Position numbers and translations under genes: made by a program. A model generated the notes under the pieces. That model ran no database searches. It worked only from the letters and a program-made list of their open reading frames with translations, and was not told where the DNA came from. This document shows positions 44,604-54,280 of a stretch of DNA of 64,000 nt, piece after piece. The stretch is from Pisolithus tinctorius. Lineage: Eukaryota > Basidiomycota > Agaricomycetes > Boletales > Pisolithaceae. The stretch covers positions 124,001 to 188,000 of the forward strand of contig JANFAH010000011.1 of assembly GCA_024663395.1 (NCBI GenBank). The letters are read 5' to 3'. Position 1 is the first letter of the stretch. Each line of letters begins with the position of its first letter.

Positions 44604-45862
44604 CAGGTATGATGGAATGTGTATAAGGGGAAACGGCTCCATGATTTCTGTAGTAGCACTGCCTGTCCTATGGTCCTTAGCTTCACAGCATATCGTCCGT
44701 GGGACATCTGAGACAAAGCTGGAAAAAAAGACATTGAATGTCAACGACTCATTTATTTAGAAGCTACAAGTCTGGATGCTGCGGGACCAATACGAAGTCG
44801 GTGCTGGTCCTGGCCTGGGGGTGTAAGTGGGTGTAAGTGGATCTGATTTAGCATTGGGCACCATCGGCTATCCCCAAAAAGGAAGGCAATTCCCATTATA
44901 CACGATACAGCAAGTACTGTACCTGTTTCGCTTGTCAGGTCTATGCGACAAGTAACTATCCTCGCACACCATGCCCTTTTACCTCTCGCAATTTTATGTC
45001 ATATCGCTGCCCCGAGCGGCGCTCTTCGATGTAATCTCCCCGCTTTCCGAGTCATCACTGGCAGTCCGCATCCAATTTGGTTGTTCCTGCACATGATTCA
45101 CCTGTATCCTTTCCATTTCCCTCTCCCTGTGCCACTGCGATCCATGTCTATCATGTCCAGTCCCTTCGTCATCCAGCAGATAATGGTGGACCATGCTAGC
45201 CTTCCCAAAATATGCTATACTCAGTCCTTTTGTGCTGGCGATACCCCGCTGAGCTACTTGTATCGCCTTTGCGAATGGGCGGGGGTTGGCTGACCTCTTC
45301 AAGTTGGATATGAAACACGGTATTTCTGGGGCTGGGGGTGGATGTCATATCCGATCTGAAGGATCCCGGTCCCGTGCGATATGCTGTCAGGTTGTTCCAG
45401 GTTTCAGAGATTGTGGCTATGAGCGGATCCATCTGGGGTTGTTGAGAATGGAAAGCGATGAGTGTCCATCTCTCTCTCTCTCTCGAGGAAACTTAGGCAC
45501 TCTTTGAGCCCCGAAGAATTCGTCTTGTTCACGAAGAAGTATCACGAGAAAGCCCCAGCTGGACTGCAGGCGTTCGATCGAGGGTCTGTCTTTCAGTCTC
45601 ACGTCTTCAGTGGGGAAATTTTCACCGCCCACAATACCGAGATTTGCAGAGGCGGCAATATGGGCTGGATTTGATTCGGAACAGTTTGTTACTTCTCATT
45701 CTCTCCCGGTAGTCTGACAGTGTCAATTCCAACGTGATATTTTGAAGCGATGTCTACATTTCGAAGGTCATCCGGTGCCAAGAACTAGTTATGATGAGTA
45801 CGAAGTCCCTTTGGAAGACACAACGTGATACTAGGCTATTACGAACTCGTTGATCTCCTTTG
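44604..45862. other. Intergenic, no supported gene
   Basis: Open frames on both strands (for example minus 45417-45632 and plus 44943-45293) have no motif and no splice partners I can join. A (TC)n run lies at about 45471-45484. Nothing else seen. Confidence 0.4.
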
Positions 45863-47149
45863 TCAATTTGTTGCCCGACTTCGTCTAAGATGGGCCTCGG
45901 TGAAAAGATTGGTGAGCAAAGTCAACTCATCAATAGCTCTCTTGGGTGCATTTCCTCTCACCATCCCCAACAAATTATCGTTAGATACGATATAGACCCG
46001 CTGGTCAGGTAATCCAGCATTCTCCAAGTTGGTCTTAACGCTCTTGCGTGTCTCCTCGATAAACTGCCTGCGGGCAGCCGTATAAAGCCTATTGCGACGT
46101 CCTGGGTCATCCTCGTCGTCCTCTTCGCTGTCGTATCCCATATCTCTCATCAAGTTGCGGATATGCTGGTCTGCTTTGGAGCGCACGATGTATGTTGGGA
46201 TTTGGAACCGCCTGGCATTGGATAGGATGGCAGTATCAGTCATGGTGAATCGGTTGTCGAAGAGGACAATGATGCAGTCGAAGACATAGAGGCCTTGTGC
46301 ATTGAAGTATTGCCAGTCAGGGACTTTAAGCGTTCCTGCCCCGGGAATATCGAACCAGACGAATGGGTGCTGGGGATTGGGATCAGGATACCTCGTCATC
46401 GTAAGAGTGGTCTCAGTGACACCCGTGGCAGCGGCATCAGCGTCCCTGTTGCGCAACCCACGGAAGGCATTGATCAGGGAAGACTTCCCACTTCCTGCGA
46501 CACCAGCAATGGCGAAATGAAAAACGCCCTCCTGGTACTGGATCCGCCTTTTAGCTTTCTCAAGCTCTTCCGGCGATGGCGTGACCACGGGTTGAATCCC
46601 TGCCTTCCATCGCTTCTCTGCTTCCTCCTTAGCGGCGGCTGCCTTTTGGGCCTCTGCCTGTGCTGCTTTGGTAGCCCTATCAGCATCGGCTCGGGCAGCC
46701 TCCGCTCTTTGTCGACCTTCTTCTGCAGCTTGCCACCTCCTTTCAGCCTCTGCTCTTGCAGCAGCCTCCGTTCGCCTAGCCTCTTCGATGGTCTGTCTTG
46801 CTCGTTCTAATTCTGCCTTAGCCTCCTTCAATGCCTCTTGTTGAGTTGCTGCCGCAGCTGAAGCTGCTGCCTGCGCGGCAGCCGTTGCACGGCTCTCAGA
46901 CGCAATGATTGCGTCCCTCAACCTCCGTGCATCTTCGTCAGCCCTTTCAGCCTTCCTATTTGCCTCATCCAGACGCGCATCCATTCGCCGACTTTCCTCT
47001 AATGCATCATTCCGGATTTTGTCAGCAAGCTCCTTGGCGGCTTGGGCATCGCGGATAGCTTTGTCAGCACGATTCCGGGCCTCGATCTCGGCAACAGAGG
47101 GGTTACGTGCGGCAGGTGGTTCACGGCGTTTGGAAAACGGATTGCCCAT
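45863..47149 (-). CDS. IRG-like GTPase with N-terminal coiled coil
   Basis: Intronless, 428 residues. Starts MGNPFSKRRE, the best N-myristoylation motif in the window (Gly2, Ser6, followed by basic residues), which also fits a membrane anchor with a basic patch. Coiled coil about 18-190. GTPase domain: G1 GVAGSGKSS (216-224), switch I TGVTETT, G3 DIPGAG (267-272), G4 RSKAD (323-327). The acidic loop after G4 is long (DSEEDDEDD). The frame stays open one codon above the ATG only as TTG, so 47149 is the start. Probably functional. Confidence 0.9.
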   Translation of the reverse strand: MGNPFSKRREPPAARNPSVAEIEARNRADKAIRDAQAAKELADKIRNDALEESRRMDARLDEANRKAERADEDARRLRDAIIASESRATAAAQAAASAAAATQQEALKEAKAELERARQTIEEARRTEAAARAEAERRWQAAEEGRQRAEAARADADRATKAAQAEAQKAAAAKEEAEKRWKAGIQPVVTPSPEELEKAKRRIQYQEGVFHFAIAGVAGSGKSSLINAFRGLRNRDADAAATGVTETTLTMTRYPDPNPQHPFVWFDIPGAGTLKVPDWQYFNAQGLYVFDCIIVLFDNRFTMTDTAILSNARRFQIPTYIVRSKADQHIRNLMRDMGYDSEEDDEDDPGRRNRLYTAARRQFIEETRKSVKTNLENAGLPDQRVYIVSNDNLLGMVRGNAPKRAIDELTLLTNLFTEAHLRRSRATN

Positions 47150-47716
47150 CAAATTATAAGGGTTGGAGGTACTTGGGTGTCGAGTAGTAGCGAGTTGTTA
47201 TGCGACTGCTGGCACTGAATTCCAGCATGCAGTACTTATGCGTCCAAAGGGTGGTCTGGTGGAGATAGGGTACACCACTGCGGGTGGGAGTAATCAAGGG
47301 AGACGGTGATCTTCACAAGCTCTGCTGCTCGAATCATGTGAGGATACGCACCTCATGTCGTGAATCTAGAATCAGGAGACCACTGGATAAAGAAAGCATG
47401 TTCGAGATTTGTCCCGATCCGTACCCTTTGGTGGTCTTGGAACGGAACTGTATCATTTCCATGAGCTTAAGAAGCAACGGCTACTTGACAGCCCATCAGC
47501 CCGTCACGCAGACTCGATAGTCACGTCCACCGCAAGTTGTAGGCGTTCTCGGCAGAAACATCAGCACGCAGAAGGGGAATGGCAAGCACAGCACTTCATC
47601 AGATGTACCAAGTAACTCCAAGACTTGTTCAAGGCAGCACACAGTATGATTGCACGAAAATGGCAACTAAGAAAGTTTTCGGTAGAACGAGTAGGTACCG
47701 GAAAGACAAAGGGGAA
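47150..47716. other. Intergenic, GTPase upstream region
   Basis: Includes a stretch (about 47380-47440, AAAGCATGTTCGAGATTTG) that resembles the upstream segments of the other cluster GTPases (AAACGTGCTTTGAGATTTG at about 49720). No gene. Confidence 0.45.
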
Positions 47717-49117
47717 TTAGGCCGCGAACGCCATGGAATGCATGGAATTTACAACTGCGGATGAGAGCGTGTCAGTTAGTTTCCCCTTCGCGGACCGAAG
47801 ACTTGACAGAAGACCGTCATCCTCTCTCGGCAGACTGCGCCGAGAAACAACCTGAGCGTAGATATCTATGAGCAACTCGATTTCATCGATAACCTTCTTT
47901 GGCAGCCTCTGTGTTGTGGTGCAAGACAGCATTGTGTCGTTAGATATGAGGTAGACCCGCTGATCAGGTAGGTTGGCATCCTCCAAGTTGATCCTGACGC
48001 TTTCCCGGGTTTTCTCGATGTACTGCTTGCGCGCCGCCTTATAGAGCTTATTGCGACGCCCCTGGTTGTCTTCCTCGTCCTCGTCACTGTCGTACCCCAT
48101 GTCTCGCATGATATTGCGAATGTTCTGGTCCGCTTTAGATCGTACGATGTACGCAGGGATGTTAAACCGTCCAGCAATGGACAAGATAGCAATGTCGGTC
48201 ATGGTAAAGCGGGCGTCGAAGAGGACGATGATACAGTCAAACACATAGAGGCCATGTTCGTTAAAGTACTGCCAGTCCCGCACATTGAGTGTACCAGCAC
48301 CGGGGATGTCAAACCAGAGAAGCTGGTGATTGTGATTCGGATCGGAGTACCTCGCTATCTCGAGGGTCGTTTCGGTGACGCCTGTAGCAGCGGCTCCAGC
48401 ATCCCTATTCTGCAGTCCACGAAAGGCATTGACGAGGGACGATTTCCCGCTCCCGGCGACACCTGTGACGGCAAAGTGGAAGAAGCCTTCCTGGTACTGA
48501 ATACGCTCTTTTGCTTTTTTGAGCTCTTCCAGTGACGGCGTCACAACGGGCCGAATGCCTTTTTTCCATCGCAGCTCTGCTTCCTCCTTGGCAGCAGTTG
48601 CCTTCCGGGCCTCTGCTGCCGCTGCCGCCATGGCTTTCTCTGCCTCGGCCTGCGCAAGCGCGGCTTTCCGACGTTCTTCTTCGGTTGCCTGCCTTACCTT
48701 CTCAGCTTCTTCTCTGGTAGCAACCTCCAACCGCCTCGCCTCCTCCTCAGCCTGTCTTGCTCGCTCTCTTTCCGCCGCGGCTTGCTGTACAAGCTTTTCA
48801 GTTTCTCCTCGTGCCGTGGCAGCAGCTTCCGCTTCCGCCTGTGCCCTCATCGCACCTTCGTTAGCTTCAGCCATTTCCATTCTAACTCTTTCCATATCCT
48901 CTCGAGCTTTCGCAGCGGCCCGGTCGGCCTCCTCCTAAAGTGCTCGTGCACGCTGCCTCTCTTCCTCTGCTTCACGCTGGATACGCTCCACCACCTCTCG
49001 CGCCTCCTTCTCCCTACGTTCCGCTTCTGCTCGCTGTTCTTCAGCTTTTTCACGAGCCTCAATTTCTGCAAGAGCTTGGTTGGGAACATCCGGTTTTATA
49101 TCTTCAGTGAAACACAT
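47717..49117 (-). pseudogene. IRG-like GTPase interrupted by one in-frame stop codon
   Basis: A full-length family member of about 466 codons with coiled coil, G1 GVAGSGKSS, TGVTETT, DIPGAG, RSKAD and a C-terminal extension of about 40 residues that the others lack (LPREDDGLLSSLRSAKG...). The only defect is TAG at 48935-48937 (codon 61), where the context RARAL-stop-EEADRA suggests a former Glu codon. No frameshift or second stop follows, so the change is recent, a polymorphism or a sequence error; a shorter protein could start at Met 48895 without loss of the GTPase domain. The start codon context (MCFTED) lacks the Met-Gly motif of the paralogues. Confidence 0.8.
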
Positions 49118-50250
49118 TATGTCACAAAGAAAAGAGCCGCGGTTGGAACGTTAGTGTCGTACGTGATTGGGGAGGGGGGGGGGGTTGTGCGAGTCGGGGT
49201 ATTGGGTGACGGTATAGGAGGTGATTGGGAGATATATATGGGGAGGATGGAGATAGGACGAGAGGGCTTGGTCAACCGCCATCTTGGGCCGCCGTTCACA
49301 CACCATCCCCTCTGCCTTACTCCGACGAGTCACCCTATTGATAGATATGATAACTTCTGATCCGATTACCTAGTTTGAATGTCGATGATCACGGAAGTTG
49401 ACATTCGGGACATCAGCGTATAGCAAGGTACCGCTATTTGAGCATGTGAAGCAGCAGAAAGCAGCGCATGAAGCTAGGCTCGCCCCACATGCCAGACATG
49501 CCAACCTTCACAACACGAGCCATTGATGCCCGTGGAACGCGTTTGATAAGTGCCAAATGCCATCGTGTGGATGTGAAGGGCAGAACCTTGGATAGTCAAG
49601 AACGACCCAGTGGTGATGAGGTGCATCAAGAATGGCGCAAGTGACTCTCACTTCTGTCCGAACTACGGCAAGACGATATCCTATCCCATCATTCTGGAAT
49701 CTAGAGAGGCGATGAAGAAAACGTGCTTTGAGATTTGTCTCGATAAGTCGACCGACGATCCCTTCCCATGGCCCAGGTATTTGACCGTCGTGACACGTTT
49801 GAACCTGGATCCGATGGCTACCTGACAACAGAAACGCTCATATCCTGGTGCGAAATCCAGTCAGGACACACGATGGTAGAGAAATCACGAACTGAGTTGT
49901 GGTCTACCGAAAACTGTAGGAGTGATCGAGGTCGTATCAGTAAATCAGAACCTCAGCAAAAGTCATGGAGCTGGAACGACGGGAGTGTCAGGCAATACGG
50001 CAGATAAAAAATAAAAATAAAAGGTGTGTGGAGAGAGTCTCAGTGTCTCATCATCTCATGACGCGGTAATGTACAAGTTCAACGTTCAGCTTCATCGACC
50101 ATTTCTTCAAGTTCTTGACGCCCTGACATATTTCCGATGTTATGGTAATGAGAACAGAACAGGGACATGGTAAATTGTGAGAAGTAGGACTCCAACGTAT
50201 GGCATGGCATTGAGATACATGTAGGTGAGATGTAGTTTGGCTATAAGTAG
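49118..50250. other. Intergenic with shared GTPase upstream segment
   Basis: A G10 run lies at about 49173-49184. 49560-49840 is one of three copies of a segment found upstream of cluster GTPases (see repeat entry). An ATAAAAAATAAAAATAAAA run at 50005 lies towards the next gene's 3' end. No gene seen. Confidence 0.5.
49560..49840. repeat. Upstream segment of cluster GTPases, copy 1
   Basis: Resembles about 51650-51910 and 53800-54060. Shared pieces include AGAA.GACCCAGTGGTG, GCATCA/ACATCA, GGAATCTaGA/GGAATCTGGA, GATAAGTCG.CCGA and CCTGACAACAGAAACGC. Each copy lies about 350-750 bp before a GTPase start codon (49117, 51288, 53421). Confidence 0.65.
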
Positions 50251-51288
50251 TCAGGGTAACGCATTGCTCACAATTCCCCGCCTAGCTAGCGCGTGGTTAA
50301 CGATATCTCTTCGCAACTCTATCTCATCGATGGCCCTCCTAGGTGTCTCTCCTCTGATAACAGACAGGAGTGTGTCATTGGAAACAATATAAACCCGTCT
50401 ATCAGGTAAGTTTGCGTTTTCGAGGTTCGTCCTGACGTTCCTCCGGGTTTCGTCAATAAAATGCTGACGTGCCTCCCTATAAAGCCTGTTGCGCGACCCG
50501 GGATCGCTATCTTCATTGTCACTATTGTACCCCATCTCCTTCATCATATTCCTGATGTGCTGGTCTGCCTTAGACCGCACGATGTAGCAGGGAATTCGGA
50601 ACCGTGCGCAGTTACCAAGAATAGCAATATCCGTCATCGTAAAGCGGTTGTCGAAGAGAACAATAATGCAGTCGAAGACGTAGAGGCTTTGGGCATTGAA
50701 ATACTGCCAATCAGGAATATTGAGCGTGTTTGCACCTGGGATGTCGTACCAAACAACAGGCTGCTGAGGGTCAGGGTCCGGATATCTGTCGAAAACAGAG
50801 GTCATTTCAGTGATACCGGTCGCAGCAGCGCCAGCCTCTCTGTTGCGTAAACCGCGGAATGCATTGATCAGGGAAGACTTCCCGCTCCCTGCGACACCAG
50901 CGACAGCGAAGTGGAAGAGGCCCTCTGTGTACTGCACCCGCCTTTTCGCGATCTCCCGCTCGACTAAATTCGGCACGACGATGGGTCGTATACCCTCTTT
51001 CCACTGTTTCTCTATCTCCTCCTTCGCAGACATGGACTTCCTCATTTCCTCCTCTGCCCGTGATCGACCATTATAGGCATGAGCAGCCACGGCTATCGCA
51101 CCAACAAATACAATGCCGGCTGCCACACACCCCAACGCAGTACCCAAGGCGATACTCTCACCCAAAGTACCAGCTGTAACGGCTGCCTTCTCGCCGGCAG
51201 CAAGGGCAACAGCTGCGGCGGCCCCACCTACAACAAATTCCTCTCCAGCAGCAACAAGGGGGAGCACCGATACAGGAAAAAGTCCCAT
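50251..51288 (-). CDS. IRG-like GTPase with hydrophobic N-terminus instead of coiled coil
   Basis: Intronless, 345 residues. The GTPase half is a normal family member: G1 GVAGSGKSS (130-138), TGITEMT in place of TGVTETT, G3 DIPGAN, G4 RSKAD, G5 SN. The N-terminal half differs completely: after MGLFPVS come two Ala/Gly/Val-rich hydrophobic stretches (about 17-31 and 46-71, ending VGAIAVAAHAY), long enough for a membrane hairpin or one transmembrane helix. The homology to the other GTPases resumes at the last coil turn, SMSAKEEIEKQWKEGI. So the coiled coil was lost or replaced. Likely directly membrane inserted rather than lipid anchored. Confidence 0.88.
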   Translation of the reverse strand: MGLFPVSVLPLVAAGEEFVVGGAAAAVALAAGEKAAVTAGTLGESIALGTALGCVAAGIVFVGAIAVAAHAYNGRSRAEEEMRKSMSAKEEIEKQWKEGIRPIVVPNLVEREIAKRRVQYTEGLFHFAVAGVAGSGKSSLINAFRGLRNREAGAAATGITEMTSVFDRYPDPDPQQPVVWYDIPGANTLNIPDWQYFNAQSLYVFDCIIVLFDNRFTMTDIAILGNCARFRIPCYIVRSKADQHIRNMMKEMGYNSDNEDSDPGSRNRLYREARQHFIDETRRNVRTNLENANLPDRRVYIVSNDTLLSVIRGETPRRAIDEIELRRDIVNHALARRGIVSNALP

Positions 51289-52137
51289 TGCTTGGTAAAC
51301 AGAGAAATTGCGAACCCAACAATTGGAACGATTGGGGGGAATTACGAGTCAGGGTTACGCCACGCAGTTTCGACACTTAAATACCGCTCACTGGATTGCA
51401 TGCCCTTCAATAGATAAATGGATTATGAATGTGACTTACTTAAATCAGGTGGCGGCGATCACGAAGTCAGCACGCACTGGGATGCCAATCGGATGTGGGA
51501 GGCTCATTTGAATTGCTAGGGTGATATAGTGCACAGAGGGGAAGGCTGGAGCACGCATGGAGGGCTCGCTCCACGAACATGCCAGGGCCTGCAGACCAAA
51601 TCTGACTTGCAGAATATGTCTGATAGTGAAGAGGGTTACCGCGTGGATGTGAAGAGTCGAGCCAGGTACATCCGAAGAATGACCCAGTAGTGGTAGGTAG
51701 TACATCAGCAGTGTGACGAAAGGCTGAAGACGACCCTCATTGGGATCTAGAAAGAGCTGCCGATGGGGATTTGTGCACGTTTGAGATTCGCCTGGATAAG
51801 CTGTCTGAAGTTCCCTGCCAATCGATCCATGGGGTCAGGCTTCTTCGTCTTACTTTGACCGTTGTGATATGTTTGAACCCGAGGCGAGCTGACAACAAAA
51901 ACGCCTGCCAACCTGCACACGGTACACAATAGTGGAGAACTTACAAATGAGTAATTGGTCTATGTACCACAAGCTGCAGGCGTCGGAGATTACAGAGTTG
52001 GAAAACAGATACGATGGAAGTGTCAGGCAGAATCCCAACCCGAACGTATATACCACACAATGGACCTGGAACAGCAAAGACATGTAACTAGAGCGTCAGA
52101 TACTTTACATAGCAAACAGAAAAACTTGTGGCAGGTT
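51289..52137. other. Intergenic, contains shared GTPase upstream segment copy 2
   Basis: About 51436-51990 matches 53580-54130; the part 51650-51910 also matches 49560-49840. Possible coding of short minus-strand frames is not supported. Confidence 0.5.
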
Positions 52138-53579
52138 TCAGGCGAACTTACTACTCAGGTAAGCCGTACTGTACAAGTCTGTGAGCAACTCAACTTCGTC
52201 AATGATCTTTTTCGGCCAATTATCCTTGGCCACCCTAGCAAGGGTCTTGTTAGAGATGATATATACTCGCTGGTCACGGAAGTTTGCCTCAGCCAAGTTG
52301 TTCTTGACACTCTGACGTGTCTCCGATATATAATGTTCACGAGCAATATGATAGAACTGCTCTCGACAGTCTGCGTCCTCATCAGCATCGTAACCCATAT
52401 CCTTCATGACGTTAAGGATATGTTGATCGGATTTGGAGCGGACGATGAAGGTGGGGATCTTGAAGCGGTCGCAGTTTGCGAGTATGGCCTGATCGGTCAT
52501 CGTAAAGCGGTTGTCAAAGAGCACAAGGATGCAATCAAAGACGTAGAGACCTTGAGAATTGAAATACTGCCAATCGGGGACCGCCAACGTGCCAGAGCCG
52601 GGGGCGTCGTACCAAGCGAACTGCTCGCTGTGTGCTAAATTAATGTATCTTGAAATTTCCAAGGTGGTCTCACTGACGCCAGTGGGGGCTGCGCCAGGAT
52701 CCCTGTTATTCATGCCGCAGAAGGCGTTGATAAGAGAGGACTTCCCGCTACCTGCGATGCCAGCAACGGCGAAGTGAAAAACGTCATCCTTGTACTGCAC
52801 TTTCGCCTTGGCAAGCTGCACCTCCTCAACGGTAGGTATCACCACAGGCTGAATACCTTTTTCCATCCGTCTTTCCATTTCCTCTTTCTCAACCTGAGCT
52901 TTTCTTGCGGCCTCAGAAGCCTCCCGAGCTTGCCGTTCAGCCTCTTCTTGGGCTAGCCTGGCCAGCTTGGCTTCTTCCTCTATGGCCCTCTGACACCTAG
53001 CCTCTTCCTCCCGGGCTGCGATGGCAGCAAGCCTCTCAGCCTCCGCAACAGCCTGAAACCTTTGACGTTCTTCCTCCATTTCTCGCGCAATCCTCTCAGC
53101 ACGCGCTCGCTCTTCGCGAGCACGAGCCTCTGCCTCCTCGCGAGCTTTGCGCTCGGTTCGCTCGGCTTCTTCCCTCCATTGACGCATCCGTTCGGCTTCC
53201 TCACGGGCAGCCTGGGCAGCTCGTTCAGCGGCAAGTTGGGCTTCACGTTCCCTTTGTCGCCGTTCCTCCGCCTCGCGGGCGGCACGTTCGGCTGCTTCCC
53301 TTGCATGTCGCTCAGCCTCTTCAGCTTGCCTCTGTCGCTCCTCTGTTTCCCAGCATTCTGTCATAGCCCGCATGCGCGCCGTCCACTCGGGTTCAGGATC
53401 GTGTGAATGCTGACTGCCCATGTTGTTCAGTTAGTGTACAGCGACGTGAGGGTTGCGCAAGCAGAGGTGGTAAACTAAATAATGGCAGCAAGTGTTGGGC
53501 CAGCTACTCACAAACAGATATCATTGTTATACACCGGTGGAGGTCAGGGGCACCACATCCTCGAGGTGATGTATGCGTA
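51436..53579 (-). repeat. Tandem duplication unit A (GTPase gene plus flanks)
   Basis: The unit runs from about 51436 to 53579 and is repeated at 53580-55730; start codons of the two genes are 2146 bp apart. It includes upstream DNA, the whole gene and the 3' flank. The repeat border is marked by AGGTGG.GGCGATCACGAAGT at 51450 and 53590. Confidence 0.85.
52138..53421 (-). CDS. IRG-like GTPase with N-terminal coiled coil, tandem pair member A
   Basis: Intronless, 427 residues. Starts MGSQHSHDPE (N-myristoylation-like Gly2/Ser6). A very long, highly charged coiled coil spans about 25-190. GTPase domain: G1 GIAGSGKSS (221-229), switch I PTGVSETT, G3 DAPGSG (272-277), G4 RSKSD (328-332), G5 SN. 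The pair 52138/54281 forms a subgroup apart from the others (DxPGSG, RSKSD, MNN/MSN after the P-loop). The acidic loop is short (DADEDADC). Nucleotide-binding residues intact. Confidence 0.9.
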   Translation of the reverse strand: MGSQHSHDPEPEWTARMRAMTECWETEERQRQAEEAERHAREAAERAAREAEERRQREREAQLAAERAAQAAREEAERMRQWREEAERTERKAREEAEARAREERARAERIAREMEEERQRFQAVAEAERLAAIAAREEEARCQRAIEEEAKLARLAQEEAERQAREASEAARKAQVEKEEMERRMEKGIQPVVIPTVEEVQLAKAKVQYKDDVFHFAVAGIAGSGKSSLINAFCGMNNRDPGAAPTGVSETTLEISRYINLAHSEQFAWYDAPGSGTLAVPDWQYFNSQGLYVFDCILVLFDNRFTMTDQAILANCDRFKIPTFIVRSKSDQHILNVMKDMGYDADEDADCREQFYHIAREHYISETRQSVKNNLAEANFRDQRVYIISNKTLARVAKDNWPKKIIDEVELLTDLYSTAYLSSKFA

Positions 53580-54280
53580 CTTACATCAGGTGGTGGCGAT
53601 CACGAAGTCAACACACGTTGGAATGCCATTCGGCACTGTGGGTGGCTCATCTGAATTACTAGGGTGATGTAGTACGCAGAGGGGAAGGCTGGAGCACAAC
53701 ACTGCAAATATGGAAAGGCTCGCTCCGCGAATATGCCAAGGCTTGCAGACTAAATCTGGACCGCAGAACGTGCCCGATAGTGAATAGTAGTACCGCGTGG
53801 ATGCGAAGAGTCGAGCCAGGTGCATCCGAAGAATGACCCAGTGGTGTTAGGTAGTACATCAGCAATGTGACGAAAGCTTGCTGAAGACGACCCTCATTGG
53901 AATCTGGAAAGAACCGCCGATGGAGATTCTGTGCACGTTTGAGCTTCGCCTGGATAAGTCGTCCGAAGTTCCCCGCGAATCTGTCCTCGCGGGCAAGCTT
54001 CTTCGCCTTACTTTCACCGTTGCGATGCGTTTGAGGCCTGACAACAGAAACGCCTGTGAACCCACACACGGTAAATAATAGTGGAGAATCTACAAATGAG
54101 TATTTGGTCTATGTACCGCAATCTACAGGTGTCAGGGGCTACAAAGTTGGAAAACAGATACAAAAGAAACGTCAGCCGGAGTCCCAACCCGAACGTATAA
54201 TGGACTTGGATCAGCAAAAGTATGAAACTATGGTGTCAGGTACTTTACATAGCAGAGGATAAAAAAACTCGTGGCAGGTT
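53422..54280. other. Intergenic, contains shared GTPase upstream segment copy 3
   Basis: 53422-53579 is near-identical to 55568-55730. 53800-54060 is the third copy of the shared upstream segment. No gene supported. Confidence 0.5.

Noticed and set aside
44943..45674. Open frames on both strands with a signal-peptide-like start at 44943
   Set aside because: No cleavage-site context, no conserved motif and no splice partners; treated as intergenic.
49173..49184. G10 homopolymer as a possible functional element
   Set aside because: A single short homopolymer without repeats or motif around it; also a common place for sequencing error.
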